Shown here: in pieces, positions 1 through 8,248 of the stretch | How positions within the stretch are numbered: the first letter of the stretch is position 1 | Layout: each line of letters starts with the position of its first letter | Assembly (NCBI RefSeq): GCF_900184965.1 | Contig: NZ_FXYA01000198.1 | Coordinates: forward strand, 117,109 to 181,108 | Source of the DNA: Akkermansia muciniphila | Lineage (GTDB): Bacteria; Verrucomicrobiota; Verrucomicrobiia; Verrucomicrobiales; Akkermansiaceae | Direction of reading: 5' to 3' | Length of the DNA: 64,000 nt | Notes under the pieces: generated by a model | Seen by the model: only the letters and a program-made list of their open reading frames with translations | What the model was told of the DNA's origin: nothing | Database searches by the model: none | Position numbers and translations under genes: made by a program

Positions 1-601
1 GGTCCACATTGGGAACATGTGACTTCAGATGGGAAATCAGGCGAAAATATTCCTCCGGCATCGTGTACCCCACCGTATCCGGAATATTGATGACGGCGGC
101 GCCCGCGTCAATGACAGACTCTACAATCTCCGCCAGGAATTCCGGCTCCGTGCGGGAAGCGTCCTCTGCGGAAAACTGCACTTCCCCGCACAAATCGGAA
201 GCCATGGCAACGGATTTTACGGCCATGTTCCTGATTTGTTCCCGGCTTTTTCCCAGCTTGTATTTCCGGTGGATGGGGGAGGTGGCCACCACCAGATGGA
301 TGCGCTCCCGTTCCCCGGCGGCCTTCAACGCTTCATGGGCGGCAATGATATCCTTTTCCACGCAGCGGGCCAGTCCGCAAACGCGGCTTTTTTCCGTGCA
401 TTCCGCCACGGCCCGGACGGCTCGGAAATCGCCGTCCGAAATAACGGGGAAGCCCGCTTCAATAATATCCACCCCCAGCGTTTCCAGCTGCATGGCCACC
501 TGTATTTTCTGCTCCACGTTCATCGCCGCGCCGGGGCACTGTTCCCCGTCTCTCAGCGTCGTATCAAAAATGTGTATATGTTCTTTCATTACAATAATCA
601 T
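1..601 (-). CDS. leuA: 2-isopropylmalate synthase, N-terminal part (gene continues past the left edge)
   Basis: Condenses acetyl-CoA with 2-oxoisovalerate in the first committed step of leucine synthesis, in the cytoplasm. About 200 residues are visible. They open with the HMGL-like TIM-barrel signature DTTLRDGEQCPG, followed by GVDIIEAGFP and, near the window edge, INIPDTVGYTVPEE. All three recur in the complete leuA at 18593-20149. I place the start at the ATG at 601, because a GAGGA lies upstream and no ribosome site precedes the in-frame ATG at 589. The gene lies downstream of a leucine-rich leader peptide and several hairpins, so it is probably controlled by leucine supply. Homocitrate or citramalate synthase cannot be excluded without the C-terminal domain. 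Confidence 0.9.
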   Translation of the reverse strand, partial: MIIVMKEHIHIFDTTLRDGEQCPGAAMNVEQKIQVAMQLETLGVDIIEAGFPVISDGDFRAVRAVAECTEKSRVCGLARCVEKDIIAAHEALKAAGERERIHLVVATSPIHRKYKLGKSREQIRNMAVKSVAMASDLCGEVQFSAEDASRTEPEFLAEIVESVIDAGAAVINIPDTVGYTMPEEYFRLISHLKSHVPNVD

Positions 602-631
602 GTTAAGGGTTCGTTCCTCAGGAAACTGCGC

Positions 632-762
632 GCGGAAAAATATTCCGATGAAGGAGCCATTCCTTCTGCGCACAACTATCAAGACCAGCCGTTTACTTCC
701 CTCGCGCCGGAACGGCCCGCCGGCGCATATCAAGATATCTTCTCGGACTACCGTCCGAGAAG
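632..762 (-). promoter_or_regulatory. attenuator-type leader structure upstream of leuA
   Basis: Three hairpins follow each other in the leader RNA: a perfect 10-bp stem 753-762/739-748 with a 4-nt loop, overlapping the last Leu codons of the leader peptide; a 7-bp GC stem 720-726/704-710; and a 6-bp stem 661-666/650-655. An alternative pairing, GCCGTT with AACGGC, would compete with the second stem. The T-rich stretch on the minus strand (around 635-641) lies several bases after the third stem, so this is not a textbook intrinsic terminator. Rho-dependent or translational control is equally possible. Confidence 0.55.
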
Positions 763-798
763 CAGCAATAGACGACCTTGAAGGAACAGGGTGTTCAT
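748..798 (-). CDS. leuL: leucine-rich leader peptide (leuL-like attenuator peptide)
   Basis: A 16-codon ORF reads MNTLFLQGRLLLLLGR and then TAG. Seven of its 16 residues are leucine, five of them in a row (codons CTA TTG CTG CTT CTC). It starts about 40 nt after the predicted transcription start and ends about 146 nt before the leuA ATG. Its last codons form the left arm of a perfect 10-bp hairpin (739-762). This is the classic arrangement in which ribosome stalling at leucine codons decides between alternative RNA folds. No strong Shine-Dalgarno sequence precedes it. The peptide is seen directly; its regulatory role is inferred from the enteric leuL analogy. Confidence 0.75.
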   Translation of the reverse strand: MNTLFLQGRLLLLLGR

Positions 799-844
799 CT
801 TGCTTGTTTTACCGTAATCACCACAAAAGGGAGAACCTTTATGG

Positions 845-873
845 AGGATATCCTTTTAGAACATTACTGTCAA
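845..873 (-). promoter_or_regulatory. sigma-70-type promoter of the leuL-leuA transcript
   Basis: On the minus strand a perfect -35 box TTGACA (873-868) is followed by a 17-bp spacer and a -10 box TATCCT (850-845, four of six consensus bases). Transcription would start near 838, giving a leader RNA of about 237 nt before the leuA ATG. Boxes and spacing are seen directly; activity is inferred. Confidence 0.65.
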
Positions 874-934
874 GTCTTCTAAATTGATATGGCTTTGTTC
901 TACTGTCCTCTAAGACAAGACTATAGAAGCAAAA

Positions 935-962
935 CTGCCCATCTGATTAATCAGATGGGCAG
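935..962. terminator. 28-bp perfect palindrome, possible bidirectional terminator
   Basis: A perfect inverted repeat is centred between 948 and 949 (CTGCCCATCTGATT and its complement). On the plus strand it is followed by a T-rich run starting at 966; on the minus strand by TTTTG. It sits between the leuA promoter and the CRISPR-like repeat remnant. A terminator is the simplest reading; an operator is possible. Confidence 0.45.
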
Positions 963-996
963 AATATTTTTCTTTTTTATTCGTGTCTTCCAATAA

Positions 997-1086
997 GTTT
1001 CAATCCACACACCCGTCAAAGGTGCGACATCACCCTCTATACTCACTATAGATAAGTTATTTACCACGCAACTGTAGAGATGCGAC
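997..1086. CRISPR. decayed CRISPR-like repeat pair (type I-C-like repeat, no cas genes in window)
   Basis: Positions 997-1028 form a 32-nt unit beginning GTTTCAATCCAC and ending GGTGCGAC, the layout of type I-C style repeats. A degenerate second copy at about 1056-1086 keeps GTT, the CCAC core and the terminal TGCGAC, matching at roughly 60% of positions. About 27 nt lie between them, shorter than a normal spacer. The minus-strand translation of the unit gives VAPLTGVWIET, the kind of spurious peptide that I-C-like repeats produce. With only two copies, one badly decayed, this is at best a relic. No cas gene is visible. Confidence 0.4.
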
Positions 1087-1270
1087 AAATTTCGAAGCCA
1101 GCCGGTACACAAGCAAGATAGAAATACTCTCTGTTCATGTAAAGCAATTATGCTTGGTATACAAAAAATTGTCACCCCCCTTGAAATAATTTTTTTCTTA
1201 TTAGAAGATATGATACACCCCAATTTTCCATTGACAAGAATATCTGTATTTGCCATAAATATCCCACCGG

Positions 1271-1309
1271 AACAAAAGAGGGAAAGATTACCCTAATAAT
1301 CTTTCCCTC
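1271..1309 (-). terminator. intrinsic-terminator-like hairpin without an obvious gene
   Basis: A perfect 13-bp stem (1278-1290 with 1297-1309, 6-nt loop) is followed on the minus strand by TTTTGTT. That is good terminator geometry for a minus-strand transcript coming from the right. The only ORF there is an unconvincing one antisense to the DUF3892 gene, so the transcript it serves is unknown. Confidence 0.5.
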
Positions 1310-1425
1310 CTATTTCTGATTAACAGCCTCGTACAGAAGTTGGCATCAGTTTGCTTCTCAGCAAACGCCTTATATAGGTTCATTACGATGATGTCAATCC
1401 GGGAAGCGAGGCAACCTATAACACA

Positions 1426-1707
1426 ATGACTAAAGCAACCAAAATAATGCTTAAACCGGGATGCGCTAATCCGCAATCCGCAGTAGAAATCGATAAAATT
1501 TACCTCGTTTGGGCAAATAATGAGGGATACTTCTATGATAAAGAAGTCGTCCATGATTTTGTCAAGGAAGGTAATATCGTACATGTAGACATCAGTCCGC
1601 ACTACCCAAAGCTCATTGATGCTATCAGCTCAAGAGGAGAAAAATACGTACGTTCCGAACCCAATGACACTCCTAACGACAATCTGTTAAGATTGCCCAG
1701 GGTCTAG
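1426..1707 (+). CDS. DUF3892 domain protein
   Basis: A small soluble protein of 93 residues. The layout fits the DUF3892 family: an N-terminal beta strand, a middle helix containing DKEVVHDFVKEG, and a C-terminus ending SEPNDTPNDNLLRLPRV, where the DNLL-LPR ending is the family hallmark. The family function is unknown. The gene stands alone in an AT-richer stretch between the CRISPR relic and recJ and has its own terminator at 1733-1767. The first in-frame ATG after an upstream stop is used; no clear Shine-Dalgarno sequence is seen. The unusual base composition around it hints at acquired DNA. Confidence 0.7.
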   Translation: MTKATKIMLKPGCANPQSAVEIDKIYLVWANNEGYFYDKEVVHDFVKEGNIVHVDISPHYPKLIDAISSRGEKYVRSEPNDTPNDNLLRLPRV

Positions 1708-1732
1708 ATTTCATAAATTATTTATAATTTTG

Positions 1733-1767
1733 CGGCTTATTGCTATTCAACGCAATAAGCCGTTTTT
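1733..1767 (+). terminator. intrinsic terminator after the DUF3892 gene
   Basis: An 11-bp perfect stem CGGCTTATTGC (1733-1743) pairs with 1752-1762 across an 8-nt loop and is followed by TTTTT (1763-1767). It lies 26 nt after the stop codon of the DUF3892 gene. Confidence 0.8.
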
Positions 1768-1805
1768 ACTTGGTTATAGACAATTCTTTTCTTTCGCGGT
1801 TCTCC

Positions 1806-3545
1806 TTACATTTCCCGGTGGGAACGTATTTCCTGAATGGAAATGGACAGGGAGGCGCGGCCGCGGTACACGTTGCGGTCAATCGTAAAAGCGATATCCC
1901 AAGGGGGATTGGGAAGTTCCCGTTGCGCTCCGTTGAAGAAAATAGCGTCGCGCTCCACGATGCCCTGACGCATGAAAAGCTTCAGATGATTGGTTCCCAC
2001 GCGCTTGGGCGGTTCCGTGGGAAAAACGTCGGAACTCATGAAAAGAGGCTGAGGATTGGAGTTGCCGAAGGGTTCCAGTTTTTCATAGCTGTCCAGCAAA
2101 TCCAGCGTCAGCGCCTGGAAGGACACTTCCATGTCAATGTTGAGTACGGGGCAGCGCTGTTCCTCCGTCGTGGTTTCGGACACATAACGGTTGAATGCCC
2201 GGCGGAAGTCGTCCATGCGGGATTCTTCAATCACCAGCCCCGCCGCCATATCATGGCCGCCGCCGGAAACCAGCGTATCCGCGCAGTGGTGGATGGCCTG
2301 CACCAGGGATACGCCGGGAATGGAACGGCCGGAGCCCTTCCCCACGCCGCTTTCATCAAAGGCGATGACGAAAGTCGGCTTGTGGTACCGCCTCATCAGC
2401 TGGGAGGCCACAATGCCCACCACGCCGGGATGCCACGCGCGGGAACCCAGCACAATAACGTTGTCCCGCTCCGGGTCAAAGGAGTTGTGAAGCATTTCCA
2501 CCGCATCCGTCCGGATGGCCTCCTCTTCCTCCTGCCGCTTGCGGTTGTGGGAATCCAGCATTTGGGCAAGCTGCACGGCCCTCCTGGCGTCCATGGTCAG
2601 CAGGAGTTCCAACGCATCCATAGGGGAATCCATGCGCCCGGCGGCATTAATGCGCGGGCCTATCCTGAACCCCACGTGGGCGGCGTTCAGGAAGCCCGCG
2701 TGGTTGACGGAGTCGGAAGGGCGGATGCCCGCTATTTCCGTCAGGGTTTTGAGCCCCGTATGGCGGCTGTGAGCCAGCCTTCCCAGGCCGTGGCGAACCA
2801 GAATCCTGTTTTCCGCCACCAGGGGAACGATGTCCGCCACAGTAGCCACAGCTACCAGGTCCAGATAAAGTTTCAGGTCAAAGGTTTTCAGCTTCCGCTC
2901 CTTCAGGAGGGCATGCGCCAGCTTGAAGACGACGCCCGCGCTGCACAGATAAGTATACGGGCTGTTTTCCTCAATTTTGGCATTGACCACCGCCACCGCG
3001 TCCGGCCGCCCCAAAGGGCCCGCCTCATGGTGGTCCAGAATGATGACGTCTATCCCCAGGCCGTTGAGCATGTCCACCTCTTTTACGGAGGAAGTGCCGC
3101 AGTCCACCGTAATGAGCAGGCTGGGAGGGTCCGCACATTCGCAAAGGCAACGCTTGATGCCGGCCTCGCTGAGGCCGTAGCCTTCCCGGGAACGAACGGG
3201 AATAAAATACTGGGGATCCAGGTCATAAGCCATCAAAATGGCCCGAAGAAGCGCCACGGAGGTAACTCCGTCCACATCATAGTCCCCATAAATGCACACG
3301 GTTTCCCCTTCATCCACGGCCCGGAAAATGCGGTCCACGGCTACCCTCATTTCCCCCATCAGGAAAGGGTCGCTCAGGTGGGAAAGCCTGGGTTCCAGAA
3401 AGAGTTCCGTTTCCGTTCCCCCGGTGAACCCGCGCTGCAGCAGAAGCTGCTTGACCAGCAGAGGCAGTTCCGCAGGAAACGCTTTCAAGACCGGATCATC
3501 CTCCTTCACGGAAGGGCGTAGAGTCCAATGAAAACCCGGTGTCAT
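1806..3545 (-). CDS. recJ: single-stranded-DNA-specific exonuclease RecJ
   Basis: A 5'-3' exonuclease acting on single-stranded DNA in recombination (RecF-type pathway), mismatch repair and fork processing. The 579 residues match the family's usual size. The DHH phosphoesterase core is clear: YGDYDVDG at about 86-93 and LDHHEAG at about 170-176 provide acidic and histidine ligands for catalytic Mn2+. The DHHA1 motif is present around GPRINAAGRMDSP. The C-terminal part is the oligonucleotide-binding region. It is transcribed away from the GH84 gene, with a terminator hairpin (3673-3708) in between. The start ATG at 3545 gives a normal N-terminus. Confidence 0.95.
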   Translation of the reverse strand: MTPGFHWTLRPSVKEDDPVLKAFPAELPLLVKQLLLQRGFTGGTETELFLEPRLSHLSDPFLMGEMRVAVDRIFRAVDEGETVCIYGDYDVDGVTSVALLRAILMAYDLDPQYFIPVRSREGYGLSEAGIKRCLCECADPPSLLITVDCGTSSVKEVDMLNGLGIDVIILDHHEAGPLGRPDAVAVVNAKIEENSPYTYLCSAGVVFKLAHALLKERKLKTFDLKLYLDLVAVATVADIVPLVAENRILVRHGLGRLAHSRHTGLKTLTEIAGIRPSDSVNHAGFLNAAHVGFRIGPRINAAGRMDSPMDALELLLTMDARRAVQLAQMLDSHNRKRQEEEEAIRTDAVEMLHNSFDPERDNVIVLGSRAWHPGVVGIVASQLMRRYHKPTFVIAFDESGVGKGSGRSIPGVSLVQAIHHCADTLVSGGGHDMAAGLVIEESRMDDFRRAFNRYVSETTTEEQRCPVLNIDMEVSFQALTLDLLDSYEKLEPFGNSNPQPLFMSSDVFPTEPPKRVGTNHLKLFMRQGIVERDAIFFNGAQRELPNPPWDIAFTIDRNVYRGRASLSISIQEIRSHREM

Positions 3546-3672
3546 GGCAGTATTTTAGCCCCGCATCCAACAGGGTCAAGGTTGTTTCCACAGCAGGCGG
3601 CCAAAGCGGAGAAAAGAGGTTTCCGCTTCCGTTTCCGGGAAACGGCCTGCACGCAGCGCCCCCGTCCCTTTC

Positions 3673-3708
3673 AAAATAAAACTCCGTCCGGAACGTACCG
3701 GACGGAGT
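3673..3708 (-). terminator. intrinsic terminator of the GH84 gene
   Basis: A perfect 11-bp stem (3681-3691 with 3698-3708, 6-nt loop) is followed on the minus strand by a T-rich tail TTTTATTTTG. It lies 26 nt beyond the stop codon of the GH84 gene and upstream of recJ. Confidence 0.8.
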
Positions 3709-3733
3709 AAGATGCCAGCGGCGTCTGAGACGG

Positions 3734-6595
3734 TTATTTCCGGGAGGAAAAAATGACTTCATTAATGATCGCCTCCGGCTGGGGAGCCTTATAGGTCAGG
3801 CGCACGGCAGAAGTTCCGGCAGGGATGGCAAATTCAGAGACACCGGGGCCGGCGTTCCGTTTGCCGACCGGCGTCCAAGCGCCTTCTCCGCGGCGGGCCT
3901 GGATGGCGAAGGCGGCGGATCCCACCACGATTACTTTGGTGGCCTTGGGATTGTCCAGATTGGGAACGACTATGTCCAGCGGCTTGTCGGCACGGTAAAC
4001 CGTTTTCAGGTTTCTGTCGCTCAGGGAAACCAGACTGGTGCCGGGGTCCGCGGGAGGAACGTCAAATTTGAACATGTTCAGAACAATATCCTGCTCCCTG
4101 CCGCTTTTATTAACCAGCTTCATCCCCTTGATTCCCTTGGGAAGCTGGTTGCCCCTGGCAATGAAGTTTTTGCCCTGTTTGTCCAGCTTCTGGACTACGG
4201 GCTTGGAAGAACCTTCCACGTCCAGCACCACTTCCGCCCAGGAGTTGACGTCATCCCGTTCCAGGTTGACTTCCAGCCAGGTAGCGTCCGTGGGGCCATC
4301 CAGCTGCAGGGAAATAAATTCCCCGGGTTTCATCTTATGCGTTTCCATCACGCGGTTGATCCGCACGATTTTATCGGATTTCTGCACGGAAACGCCCTCC
4401 AGCCCCGCCACATTGGAGGAAGCCATAGCGGAAGGAGGCGTATTGACGGCTATTTCCCGCACGGCAGTCCAGACAGACCGGCCATTGCCTGTTTTTTTCG
4501 GTTCAATGACGCGGTAGCGCACGGCACGGAGCAAAACCGGCTTGGGAGCCTTCCAGACCACCTGCATGCCGGAAGTTTCCGGCCCCAGCGGTTTCCAGGT
4601 TTCGAGGTCGCGGGAGCCTTCCAGCTGCCCTTTTTCTACATAGTCGCCGTCCTTGTCATTGCGGCCCATCAGCACTTCCACGCTCCGCACGGGGATGGGC
4701 ATCCCGTAATCCACGCCATACCAGTCGCCCGGCTGGCCGTAGGCGCCGGAGTGCCAAAAAGAGCCGCGATCCCCGTCACAGAAGAGTTCCGCCTTATCCA
4801 TGCTGCCCCCCTTGACCAGGGGCTTGGGAGAAAGGGCCGGCGCGCCGGCAATGGCCGGAAAAACTTTTTTGGAGACAATATCCGCCAGTTCATTGACGGC
4901 GGGGGCCATCACACGGGAACCGGTCTTTACCGCAGAACGATACAACTGTCCTTCCTGGTTGTGGCGGCGGGAAATTCCATCCATGGCCGCCAGAGCCTGC
5001 GTAGCCTGCACCAGCCGGGTCGCGGCTTCTCTGGCGTTGTTTTCCTCCAGCGCCGCTACAGCGTGCTGACCGGCATGCCCCAGCTGCTCAAAGGCATCCA
5101 CCCACGCGCCTATTTCCTTCATCAGCCGCGGATTGTTCGCCCTGGCACGGATGACGGGCGCAGCGGCGGCCATACGGGCAAATTCCTTTTTGAGCAGGGC
5201 CGTATCCTTCTTCTCAATCTTGCCTTCCCGGGCGGCTTCCAGCACGCGCTTGACTACGGGCTCTATTTCCACGGATTCCTCACGCCGGTAGCCGTGACCG
5301 TTAGGGCCCTGGTCGGAGTTGTGGTTCACAAAAACCTGCATGGCTTCCGCCGCTTTCGGGAACAGGCGCCTGACTCCTTCCTTCCAGGCCTCATCAGACT
5401 TGAACCCGTTGATGTTCCAGGAGTAGTCCGCAAGGCCGAAGAGGGAGACCTTGGAGGCCTCCGGCTTATCCATGGGGTTGGAGACGAAACCGCCCATGGA
5501 TTCCTTCGCTCCCGGTTCCGAGGCAACGCCATACACGCGGCCCATGCAGAGGTTGGAACGGCAGTAGTCCGTGACGGGGAAGTTCCACCAGACGTAGGAA
5601 GGGCGCTTGATTCTTCTGTTCACCCATTGCTGGCCTTCCAGCGTAATGTCATGGCAAACGGAGTTCCCCGTCCACATGACGTGGATGGAGGGGTCCAGAC
5701 GGTCCCCCAGAATGTCCAGATAGGTTCCCGGCTTGGGATCGGCCCAGCCGCGGTTGTACTCCGTGGGGCACATGACCAGGGGGGTGACGTCCTTCTTCAC
5801 CTTGACAAATTCGTCATTGATCTTGTTCAGCAGAAGGGCCTGCATGTCCCCGCGCTTGCCTTCGCCGAAGATATCGTCAAAAAACACGGCAAAGGAACGG
5901 ACGCCCAGCTTGTACATCATCTCAAACTTTTTGATGACGTTGTTCATGTCTTCTTCCGTCCACTTGATATCTTTGCCAGGATGGATAGCCCACACAAAAT
6001 CCACGTGGTTTTCCTTCGCCACCTTCACCAGTTCCCTGATCTGGGCGGCCTGGTCCGCGGGATAGGGGTCCCGCCAGTGGGGGGAGGAGTGGTAGGGATC
6101 GTCCTTCGGCCCGTAGATGTATGTGTTCATCTTGTTCTGGCCGTAAAAGCGCAGCTGGCTCAAACGGGCTTCATGGCTCCAGGGGGTGCCGTAAAAACCT
6201 TCCACCGTTCCGCGGAATTCGATGTCCGGCCAGTCTATGATTTCCCCAACGGGCAAAATCACGCCTTCCCCGCCGGCCTTCGTTCCCAGCTGCCGCAGCG
6301 TCTGCATGGCGTAAAACGCCCCCCGTTCGTCATGGGCTCCTATGCCCACCTTTCCCTGCGGAGAAATCACCAGTTTGTAGGCTCCGGATTTCTCCGGAAC
6401 TCCCTCCAGCAGCTTGCTGCCGCCCGCCTTGGCGGAACGTATGGTCACGGACGGCTTCCCGGAGAAAGCAACCGTCTGGGTGGTAAATTTGGACTGTTGG
6501 GGAGACGGATATACGGCAGGAGTCGCCGCCAGGGCGGAACCGGCCAGAAAGGCCGCCACGCTCAAGCCACATTGGAGAAGTTGAAAACCATTCAT
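3734..6595 (-). CDS. secreted GH84 beta-N-acetylglucosaminidase (O-GlcNAcase/hyaluronidase family)
   Basis: Removes terminal beta-linked GlcNAc from glycans by substrate-assisted catalysis; in a mucin degrader it would trim O-glycan side chains. The 953 residues start with a signal peptide (cleavage near ALA-A at about 23). A GH20/84-type N-terminal domain comes next (about 25-120), then the catalytic barrel beginning FRGTVEGFYGTPWS (about 127-140). The paired catalytic aspartates of family 84 are in VFFDDIFG, at about D240-D241. C-terminal beta-rich domains follow; the part at about 620-730 resembles an F5/8-type discoidin or carbohydrate-binding module. It is a single-gene unit with its own terminator. 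The exact natural substrate cannot be read from sequence. Confidence 0.9.
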   Translation of the reverse strand: MNGFQLLQCGLSVAAFLAGSALAATPAVYPSPQQSKFTTQTVAFSGKPSVTIRSAKAGGSKLLEGVPEKSGAYKLVISPQGKVGIGAHDERGAFYAMQTLRQLGTKAGGEGVILPVGEIIDWPDIEFRGTVEGFYGTPWSHEARLSQLRFYGQNKMNTYIYGPKDDPYHSSPHWRDPYPADQAAQIRELVKVAKENHVDFVWAIHPGKDIKWTEEDMNNVIKKFEMMYKLGVRSFAVFFDDIFGEGKRGDMQALLLNKINDEFVKVKKDVTPLVMCPTEYNRGWADPKPGTYLDILGDRLDPSIHVMWTGNSVCHDITLEGQQWVNRRIKRPSYVWWNFPVTDYCRSNLCMGRVYGVASEPGAKESMGGFVSNPMDKPEASKVSLFGLADYSWNINGFKSDEAWKEGVRRLFPKAAEAMQVFVNHNSDQGPNGHGYRREESVEIEPVVKRVLEAAREGKIEKKDTALLKKEFARMAAAAPVIRARANNPRLMKEIGAWVDAFEQLGHAGQHAVAALEENNAREAATRLVQATQALAAMDGISRRHNQEGQLYRSAVKTGSRVMAPAVNELADIVSKKVFPAIAGAPALSPKPLVKGGSMDKAELFCDGDRGSFWHSGAYGQPGDWYGVDYGMPIPVRSVEVLMGRNDKDGDYVEKGQLEGSRDLETWKPLGPETSGMQVVWKAPKPVLLRAVRYRVIEPKKTGNGRSVWTAVREIAVNTPPSAMASSNVAGLEGVSVQKSDKIVRINRVMETHKMKPGEFISLQLDGPTDATWLEVNLERDDVNSWAEVVLDVEGSSKPVVQKLDKQGKNFIARGNQLPKGIKGMKLVNKSGREQDIVLNMFKFDVPPADPGTSLVSLSDRNLKTVYRADKPLDIVVPNLDNPKATKVIVVGSAAFAIQARRGEGAWTPVGKRNAGPGVSEFAIPAGTSAVRLTYKAPQPEAIINEVIFSSRK

Positions 6596-6875
6596 GATGA
6601 TGCGCGATAATGGAACCAGAAAACACTTTCCACCTCAAGAAAAAACCTCTCTCCGCCATCAGACCGTCGTCACCAGTGGAAGAAAGCCCCCGGAGCCCGC
6701 ACGGGAACCCCGGCCGGGCTGGACGCCAAGGGCGCCGCATCCCCCTTCCCCTGCCAGGAGTTCACCACAACGCTGAAAAACAAAAAAAGAGCCGTGCGGA
6801 CTCCCTGAAAAGTCAGCGTCATCCTGCTTTAGAAGACAAATTTGACCATTGCATCACTTGAAGGGAAGGTTCATC

Positions 6876-7817
6876 ATGCGGAACATGCTCCGGCGCATGT
6901 TGATTCCTTTTCTGTGTCTTCTGGGCCTGTTCTGTTCTCTTCAGGCCCAGGATGCCCCAATATTGAAAATCGCGGCTCTGCACCCCGTTCTGGGAGACAT
7001 GGCCCGCTCCATTGGCGGCAGCCGCGTGCAGGTGACGGATCTGCTGCGCCCCAACGGCAACCTGCACAGTTTTGAACCCGCGCCGCGGGATATTGCCGCC
7101 GCGGGACAGGCGCGCCTGGTGCTGGCCTCCGGCAAAAACCTGGAGCCGTACCTTCCCAAATTAAAGGACGCCCTGGGAGGCAATGTGCAAATTCTGGATC
7201 TTGGAGCCTCCGTTCCGGACGTTCCCGTGGAGGAAGACACCGCAGACCATGACCATAAACACGACGGAGACTGCTGCGCCCACGGCCCCAACGACCCCCA
7301 CTGGTGGCACACCCCGGCCAATATGAAACGCGCCGCCCGCACCCTGGCCGCAACGCTCACGCGGCTGGACCCGGCCCATGAACAGGACTACAAAGCCGGC
7401 CTGGCCCGGTGGAACAGAAAGATGGACCAGCTTTCCTCCTGGGCCAGAAAGGAGCTTGCGGACATTCCGGAAAAGGAGCGCGTCCTGGTTACGGGGCATG
7501 CGGCCATGAACCATTTCTGCCGGGAATTCGGCTTCCGCAGCATCAGCATCCAGGGAATAAGCCGTGAAGACGAAGGCAACTCCGCCCAGCTGGCCTCCAC
7601 GCTGAACAAGCTGAGGTCCGCCGGGGTCAAGGCCCTGTTCCCGGAATACTCATCCAACCCCAAGAGCCTTGCGGAAATCGCCAAATCCCTGAACATCCCC
7701 GTTGCCAGGCCAATCAATACCGACGGGCTGGCCCCTGAAGGCCACACGTTCGAATCCATGTTCAGACAAAACACAGGCATCATCAAGGAAGCCCTTTCCC
7801 CGTCTCCCAGACCATGA
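6876..7817 (+). CDS. znuA: zinc-type ABC transporter substrate-binding protein
   Basis: Periplasmic cluster A-I metal-binding protein that delivers Zn2+ (or Mn2+) to the permease encoded downstream. It has 313 residues and a signal peptide ending about residue 25 (LQAQDA). Metal ligands typical of the family are visible: H64 in GNLHSFEP and H142 in DPHWWH, with a further histidine in VTGHAAMNHF. The acidic, histidine-rich loop DHDHKHDGDCCAH at about 124-136 favours zinc. I chose the ATG at 6876 rather than the in-frame upstream codon at 6849, because GAAGG precedes it and the signal peptide then has normal length. It overlaps the next gene by ATGA and opens a four-gene operon. Confidence 0.88.
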   Translation: MRNMLRRMLIPFLCLLGLFCSLQAQDAPILKIAALHPVLGDMARSIGGSRVQVTDLLRPNGNLHSFEPAPRDIAAAGQARLVLASGKNLEPYLPKLKDALGGNVQILDLGASVPDVPVEEDTADHDHKHDGDCCAHGPNDPHWWHTPANMKRAARTLAATLTRLDPAHEQDYKAGLARWNRKMDQLSSWARKELADIPEKERVLVTGHAAMNHFCREFGFRSISIQGISREDEGNSAQLASTLNKLRSAGVKALFPEYSSNPKSLAEIAKSLNIPVARPINTDGLAPEGHTFESMFRQNTGIIKEALSPSPRP

Positions 7818-8248
7818 CCAGCACTCCCCTGCGGCAGTTTTTTCCCACTCTGGGAGTCGTCATCCTGCTGGGATTCTTCCTTTACAACATGACGGCGCCT
7901 TCTCCGGGAACACAGGGAACGGCGCATGCCGCCCCTGCGGCGCCAACCGCGGATGTTCCCACGGTCATCACGGTCAGATGCGCCCACCGTCCGGAAGCCC
8001 TTTCCATATCCTGCGGCGGCCGCCTTCTCTGGCAGCCAGAAACGCCCGGGCTGCATGAAGAAACGGAATGCGGCCTGCCGTTGAAAGACGGCTCCGTGAT
8101 CCTCACCGTTTCCGCCCGCTGGCCGGAAAACACGCCGGACACCCCCGTCACGCTGGAACTGGAACCGGAGGGGAAACCTACCGTCTCCGCCACCCGCTGG
8201 TCCTTCGGCCCTTCCCTGAACGACAGCTACTCCTTCTCATGGAAATGA
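7814..8248 (+). CDS. hypothetical membrane-anchored protein within the zinc transporter operon
   Basis: 144 residues that I do not recognise. A single N-terminal hydrophobic helix (about 11-27, TLGVVILLGFFLYNM) is followed by an Ala/Pro-rich linker and a beta-rich domain with two cysteines (in VRCAHRPEALSISCGG), then another Cys at TECGLP. The domain would face the periplasm. The start ATGA overlaps the stop of znuA, and its own stop overlaps the start of the ATPase gene, so it is translationally coupled inside the transporter operon. A role in metal handling or transporter assembly is a guess from position only. Confidence 0.75.
   Translation: MTSTPLRQFFPTLGVVILLGFFLYNMTAPSPGTQGTAHAAPAAPTADVPTVITVRCAHRPEALSISCGGRLLWQPETPGLHEETECGLPLKDGSVILTVSARWPENTPDTPVTLELEPEGKPTVSATRWSFGPSLNDSYSFSWK

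Noticed and set aside
951..1256. 101-residue minus-strand ORF
   Set aside because: It contains VAPLTG-WIET, the translation of the CRISPR-like unit, runs into a palindrome and shows no protein family signature.
1288..1602. 104-residue ORF antisense to the DUF3892 gene
   Set aside because: It overlaps a family-recognised gene on the other strand and ends inside a terminator hairpin.
8068..8238. N-terminal extension of the ZnuC frame
   Set aside because: It overlaps the upstream small-protein gene out of frame; the ATGA overlap at 8245 fits the operon pattern.
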